From an uncultured Oscillospiraceae bacterium (GTDB taxonomy: Bacteria > Bacillota > Clostridia > Oscillospirales > Oscillospiraceae): a DNA stretch of 15,873 nucleotides. The notes beneath the pieces were generated by a model. The model did no database searches and was not told the origin of the DNA. It saw only the letters and a list, made by a program, of their open reading frames with translations. The position numbers were made by a program, and so were the translations under genes. The DNA lies in the NCBI GenBank assembly GCA_904398675.1, contig CAJFPI010000143.1, positions 1 to 15,873 of the forward strand, given 5' to 3'. Shown here piece by piece: positions 12,751-15,873 of the stretch. Position 1 is the stretch's first letter. Every line of letters starts with the position of its first letter.

Positions 12751-13512
12751 ATGCAGCTCTATCTCTCCGTCACCCCAAAGGACTACCAGACCGCCTGCCG
12801 CTATCCGGTGCAGTTTGCCCATGTGGCCTATCGGATCGGCGAAGAGGGCCAGCTCCTGCGGCAAAATCTCCTGATGCGGACCCAGGGGGGCCTGATGTCC
12901 CTCGGCGACTGGGGCTGCCCCGCCGCCTTCCCCGCCGCGCCGCTGGTGCGGCAGATCTGCCGGGAGTGCGCCCAGCGCAGCTACCAGGGCGTGCTGGCGG
13001 ATTTCGAGGGGGCCGCCAGCCCGGAGCGGGCGTCCTTTCTCCAGTCCCTCTCCACCGCCCTGCGGACCGCCCGCCGCCGGCTGTATGTGCCGGAGGCCTA
13101 CGCCGCCCAGATCCCCGGGGCCTGCGCCGTGGTCTGCACCGCCCTCTCCGGCGGCAGCTTTCAGCAGCGGATGGAGGAGGCCGCCGCCCGGTTCGGCCGG
13201 GACCGGCTGGCCCTGGATCTCCAGCGCCTGCGGATGGACTTCCTCCTCCCCTCCCCCACCGGCGAGGGGACACCCCTCAGCCAGGAGGAGCTGGACGCCC
13301 TGCTGGAGCAGATCCGTCCCTCCGTCTTTTACTCCCGGGAGCTGTGCGCCCGCTACTTCACCTACAGCCGGGACGGGGTTTACCACTTCGTCCTCTATGA
13401 CGACGGCGGCACCCTGCGGCAAAAGCTCCGTTTCGGGCGCAGCCTGGGCTGTACCGCCGCTTTTCTGATGTACCCGGAGGCAAAGGATCTGCTGGGGGAG
13501 CTCCTCTCCTGA
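12751..13512 (+). CDS. Unknown protein with GH18-like barrel pattern
   Basis: I do not recognise this 253-residue protein with certainty. It has no signal peptide or membrane segment, so it should be cytoplasmic. Several short strands alternate with helices: AHVAYRI (23-29), GGLMSLGD (46-53), YQGVLADFEG (78-87), RLYVPEAYA (110-118), ACAVVCTA (124-131), PSVFYS (190-195), YHFVLYDDGG (211-220) and CTAAFLMY (234-241). The VLADFE block followed by RASFLQSLSTAL resembles the catalytic strand of glycoside hydrolase family 18 proteins (DxxDxDxE ending in Glu), especially spore-type members with NIDFE, and the C-terminal YFTYSRDG and H.VLYDD blocks also look GH18-like. This is inference: the first Asp of the motif is missing. 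AGGAGG lies 8 nt before ATG 12751. It faces the Cof-type hydrolase gene 4 nt away. Confidence 0.75.
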   Translation: MQLYLSVTPKDYQTACRYPVQFAHVAYRIGEEGQLLRQNLLMRTQGGLMSLGDWGCPAAFPAAPLVRQICRECAQRSYQGVLADFEGAASPERASFLQSLSTALRTARRRLYVPEAYAAQIPGACAVVCTALSGGSFQQRMEEAAARFGRDRLALDLQRLRMDFLLPSPTGEGTPLSQEELDALLEQIRPSVFYSRELCARYFTYSRDGVYHFVLYDDGGTLRQKLRFGRSLGCTAAFLMYPEAKDLLGELLS

Positions 13513-13516
13513 TCCA

Positions 13517-14344
13517 TCAGGCCGGGAACAGCTCCTCCAGCACGGCGGCCACGCCGTCAGCGTCGTTAGCCGGGGCCACCCGGTCCGCAATCTGCCGCAG
13601 GGCGGGGTCCCCGTTTTCCATAGCCACGCCAATCCCCGCCGCCTCCAGCATCTCCTTGTCGTTGCTGCTGTCGCCGAAGGCCGCCGTGTCCACAGGGGAG
13701 ATGCCCAGATGGCCGCACAGCCGCCGGAGGGCCTGCCCTTTGTCGGCGTCCTTGGCGTTGATCTCCACATTGTAGGCCATGGAGGTGGTGACGTGCAGCG
13801 CCGGGAACTGTTCCGGCATCCGCTCCAGCGCCGCAAGACGGGCGGCCGGATCGTTAAAAAACATCTGAATAAACTGCAGCGGCTTTCCCTCGCTGCGGAG
13901 GAAGGACCGCAGATCCTCCACCGGCCGGCGCAGCCTGCGGAGCATCTCCAGGGCATGGGGGTCCCGGATATACTGATCCAGGCGCTGGTAATGGTCCCGG
14001 GAGATATAGGCGCTGCTGTGCATAAAGCAGTCGTAAATCACAGGCAGGGTGTCCAGCACATCAAAGACCTCCTCCGCCTGGTGGATGGGGATCTCCGCCC
14101 GGAAGAGGGTTTTCTGCTCCAGGCTGTCGTAGATGTCCGCGCCGTTGCTGGCTACAAAATAGCGGACAAATGGAAGAGCCCGCACCGTCTCCGGGATCCC
14201 GCCGAGAAACCGGCCGGTGGCAGGGACGATATAGGCGCCGCTCTCATGGGCCCGGCGCAGGGCCTCGTAATTCCTCCGGGAGATCTCCTTGCTGCTGGTG
14301 AGCAGCGTCCCGTCCAGATCCAAAAATATCGCAGCGATCCGCAT
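13517..14344 (-). CDS. Cof-type HAD hydrolase (IIB subfamily)
   Basis: A 275-residue HAD phosphatase of the Cof/YwpJ group, which act on sugar phosphates, flavin mononucleotide or similar small phosphates in the cytoplasm. Motif I is FLDLDGTLL with Asp9 and Asp11; VPATGR is at 40-45; motif II is SNGADIYD at 66-73; the motif III lysine is Lys202 in ADKGQAL; motif IV is FGDSSNDKEML at 223-233. The C2-type cap lies between about 85 and 190. Start ATG 14344 has AGGAG 7 nt upstream. It has its own promoter at 14421-14449 and ends 4 nt from the convergent gene at 12751-13512. Substrate not predictable. Confidence 0.92.
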   Translation of the reverse strand: MRIAAIFLDLDGTLLTSSKEISRRNYEALRRAHESGAYIVPATGRFLGGIPETVRALPFVRYFVASNGADIYDSLEQKTLFRAEIPIHQAEEVFDVLDTLPVIYDCFMHSSAYISRDHYQRLDQYIRDPHALEMLRRLRRPVEDLRSFLRSEGKPLQFIQMFFNDPAARLAALERMPEQFPALHVTTSMAYNVEINAKDADKGQALRRLCGHLGISPVDTAAFGDSSNDKEMLEAAGIGVAMENGDPALRQIADRVAPANDADGVAAVLEELFPA

Positions 14345-14420
14345 TCCTGTTCTCCTTTTTCTATGGCAGGGGCCGCCCCGCTTTTTCCGCGCAATGCCGG
14401 CAGCGGCCGTATCAGTATTC

Positions 14421-14449
14421 ATCATACCCTGCCGCCGCGGATTTTGCAA
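14421..14449 (-). promoter_or_regulatory. SigA-type promoter of the Cof-type hydrolase
   Basis: On the minus strand, TTGCAA (14444-14449, 4 of 6) is followed after exactly 17 nt by TATGAT (14421-14426, 5 of 6). The leader to the ATG would be about 70 nt. The location directly upstream of a gene with a good ribosome binding site supports it. Confidence 0.7.
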
Positions 14450-14528
14450 GGGGCGGTTTTCCTCCGCCGGTTTCAGCCCCCAGCTCCCTCGCCCGTGCCG
14501 CTCCCTGCGATCCCTGAAAAATGCCGTT

Positions 14529-14696
14529 ACTTTCCCACGGCGAAACCGTGGGAAAGTCCTTGTTTCACAAGCCGCACGCCTTGCAGAGCAAGGCTTTGCA
14601 GGGCATTTGATTCCACTCGAGGCGGGCTTTGCCCCCTCGAGCTCCTCCCCATGACGCACAGCGTTTTACGCCTGGAGAGCATTCTTTGGCACGCTG
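14529..14696. repeat. Cluster of inverted repeats, possible structured RNA or extragenic repeat
   Basis: Four hairpins in a row in gene-free DNA. ACTTTCCCACGG/CCGTGGGAAAGT is at 14529-14557 (12 perfect pairs, CGAAA loop). GCCTTG/CAAGGC is at 14578-14594. CTCGAGG/CCTCGAG is at 14616-14641, extended by GGGC/GCCC around a TTT loop. CAGCGT/ACGCTG is at 14659-14696 with further internal pairing, including GCGT-TTT-ACGC. A fifth, perfect hairpin with a + strand U-tract follows at 14699-14732. The pattern could be an independently transcribed non-coding RNA, a 3' processing region of the minus-strand TrpB2-like gene, or a repetitive extragenic palindrome. It does not match tmRNA, SRP RNA, RNase P or a riboswitch that I can recognise. 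No believable gene lies in 14450-14758. Confidence 0.55.
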
Positions 14697-14698
14697 CG

Positions 14699-14732
14699 AA
14701 GGGCCTGCGAGCATCTCGCAGGCCCTTCTTTT
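14699..14732 (+). terminator. Strong + strand terminator without an obvious upstream + gene
   Basis: AAGGGCCTGCGAG (14699-14711) and CTCGCAGGCCCTT (14715-14727) form 13 perfect pairs with a CAT loop, followed on the + strand by CTTTTCCTT. On the minus strand the stem is followed by CGCAGCG, with no U-tract, so it is a canonical terminator only for + strand transcripts. The nearest + strand gene ends at 13512. On the minus strand it may still protect the 3' end of the TrpB2-like transcript, whose stop is 27 nt away. Confidence 0.7.
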
Positions 14733-14758
14733 CCTTCTGATTCTGAACCAGCGCCGCA

Positions 14759-15873
14759 TCAGTCCACCTTGGGCAGCTGCGCGAGGCTCTTGGCGATTTC
14801 CTCGTCGGTGGGGATGTAGTCGGTCATCTCCCCGTCGTTGTAGCGCTGATAGGCCACCAGATCGAAATAGCCGGTGCCGGTGAGGCCGAAGAGAATGGTC
14901 TTCTCCTCACCGGTCTCCTTGCACTTGAGGGCCTCGTCGATGGCCACCTTGATGGCGTGGCTGGACTCAGGCGCGGGCAGGATGCCCTCCACCCGGGCAA
15001 ACCGCTCGGCGGCGGCAAACACGTCGCTCTGCTTGACGGAGGTGGCCTCCATCAAGCCGTCGTCATACAGCTGGCTGAGGACGCTGCTCATGCCGTGGTA
15101 GCGCAGGCCGCCGGCGTGGTTGGGGGCGGGGATGAAGGTGCAGCCCAGGGTGTACATCTTGGCCAGGGGGCAGACCATGCCGGTGTCGCAGAAGTCATAG
15201 GCGTATTTGCCCCGGGTGAGGGAGGGGCAGGAGGCCGGCTCCACGGCGATAAAGCGGTAGTCCGCCTCGCCCCGGAGCTTTTCACCCATGAAGGGGGCGA
15301 TCAGGCCGCCCAGGTTGCTGCCGCCGCCGGCGCAGCCGATGATAATATCGGGTACAATGCCGTATTTGTCCATGGCGGTTTTGGTTTCCAGGCCGATGAT
15401 GCTCTGGTGCAGCAGCACCTGGTTGAGGACGGAGCCCAGTACGTAGCGGTAGCCCTCCTGGGTGGTGGCGGCCTCCACGGCCTCGGAGATGGCGCAGCCC
15501 AGAGAGCCGGTGGTGCCGGGGTGCTCGGCTAGGATCCTGCGGCCCACGGCGGTGGTGTCGGAGGGGGAGGGCGTCACGCTGGCGCCATAGGTGCGCATGA
15601 CTTCGCGGCGGAAGGGCTTTTGTTCATAAGAGCATTTGACCATGTACACATCGCAGGTCAAGCCAAAGTAGCTGCATGCCTCGGCCAGGGCAGTACCCCA
15701 CTGGCCGGCCCCCGTCTCGGTAGTGACCCCGGTGAGTCCCTGCATCTTGGCGTAATACGCCTGGGCGATGGCGGAGTTGAGTTTGTGGCTGCCGGAGGTG
15801 TTGTTGCCCTCAAACTTGTAGTAGATCTTGGCCGGGGTCTGGAGCTTCTCCTCCAGGCAGTAGGCCCGGACCA
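14759..15873 (-). CDS. TrpB2-type tryptophan synthase beta-like PLP enzyme, partial
   Basis: Partial at the 5' end: about 370 residues are present and the frame stays open through 15873. PLP-dependent enzyme of the TrpB2/TrpB-like branch, which makes tryptophan from indole and serine or acts on related substrates. Seen in order: PAKIYYKFEGNNTSGSHK with the PLP-binding lysine, the ETGAGQWG block holding the catalytic Glu, CAGGGSNLGGL for the PLP phosphate, the HAGGLRYHGMSS block typical of TrpB2, and a C-terminal GLTGTGYFDL where many family members have a SGHG-like sequence. The ATG at 15745 is internal, because the PLP lysine lies upstream of it. No trpA or other trp gene is beside it, as is common for TrpB2. 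Whether it makes tryptophan here cannot be told. Confidence 0.9.
   Translation of the reverse strand, partial: VRAYCLEEKLQTPAKIYYKFEGNNTSGSHKLNSAIAQAYYAKMQGLTGVTTETGAGQWGTALAEACSYFGLTCDVYMVKCSYEQKPFRREVMRTYGASVTPSPSDTTAVGRRILAEHPGTTGSLGCAISEAVEAATTQEGYRYVLGSVLNQVLLHQSIIGLETKTAMDKYGIVPDIIIGCAGGGSNLGGLIAPFMGEKLRGEADYRFIAVEPASCPSLTRGKYAYDFCDTGMVCPLAKMYTLGCTFIPAPNHAGGLRYHGMSSVLSQLYDDGLMEATSVKQSDVFAAAERFARVEGILPAPESSHAIKVAIDEALKCKETGEEKTILFGLTGTGYFDLVAYQRYNDGEMTDYIPTDEEIAKSLAQLPKVD

Noticed and set aside
12625..13956. A 443-codon minus-strand frame spanning the unknown + gene and part of the Cof-type hydrolase
   Set aside because: It is out of frame with the hydrolase, whose HAD motifs lie in another frame, and has Gly/Arg-rich noise over the + gene.
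13709..14740. A 343-codon + strand frame opposite the Cof-type hydrolase, as the missing gene for the + strand terminator at 14699
   Set aside because: It runs antisense to a conserved HAD gene, lacks a ribosome binding site and recognisable motifs, and its stop lies beyond the terminator stem.
14565..14759. A 64-codon minus-strand frame through the hairpin cluster
   Set aside because: Its composition follows the inverted repeats and it has no convincing start signal. The region is better read as structured DNA/RNA.

Overview
The window looks like core chromosome of a GC-rich, endospore-forming Firmicute, most likely a clostridial gut relative of Oscillospiraceae such as Flavonifractor. The organism call is inference. 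It rests on the complete spoIIIA operon, the high GC content, the archaeal/fungal-type aspartate-semialdehyde dehydrogenase, strong AGGAGG ribosome binding sites and a stand-alone TrpB2-type enzyme. No tRNA, rRNA, transposase, phage gene or CRISPR array was seen.

Left edge (1-1544, + strand): the 3' end of asd, a terminator, then dapA. These are the two steps leading from aspartyl phosphate into diaminopimelate/lysine and, in spore formers, dipicolinate. A two-way terminator (1625-1661) separates them from a long run of minus-strand genes. Read 5'->3', the minus run is: a YqeG-type HAD phosphatase and a PepP-type Xaa-Pro peptidase (12676-11107); spoIIIAA-AB-AC-AD-AE-AF-AG-AH (10872-6182) behind a good SigE-type promoter; an Asp23/YqhY-like gene and nusB (5994-5128) behind a SigA-type promoter; then xseA, xseB, a 4HBT thioesterase, a prenyl diphosphate synthase (ispA) and a DUF212/YuiD membrane protein (4891-1688). 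This follows the order known from Bacillus subtilis (yqhT-efp-spoIIIA-accBC-yqhY-nusB-folD-xseA-xseB-ispA), but efp, accBC and folD are missing here and a thioesterase has been added.

Right part (12751-15873): a + strand gene of unknown function with a GH18-like pattern faces a minus-strand Cof-type HAD hydrolase only 4 nt away. Next comes a 414-base gene-free stretch packed with hairpins and ending in a + strand terminator. Last is a partial minus-strand TrpB2-like PLP enzyme that runs off the window.

Functionally, SpoIIIAA-AH form the mother-cell half of the SpoIIIA-SpoIIQ channel used during engulfment. The xseA-to-DUF212 group combines exonuclease VII with isoprenoid chain synthesis and possibly lipid phosphate handling. 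Most of the window is well-known housekeeping. The parts least explained by known genes are the hairpin cluster at 14529-14732 and the unknown gene at 12751-13512.
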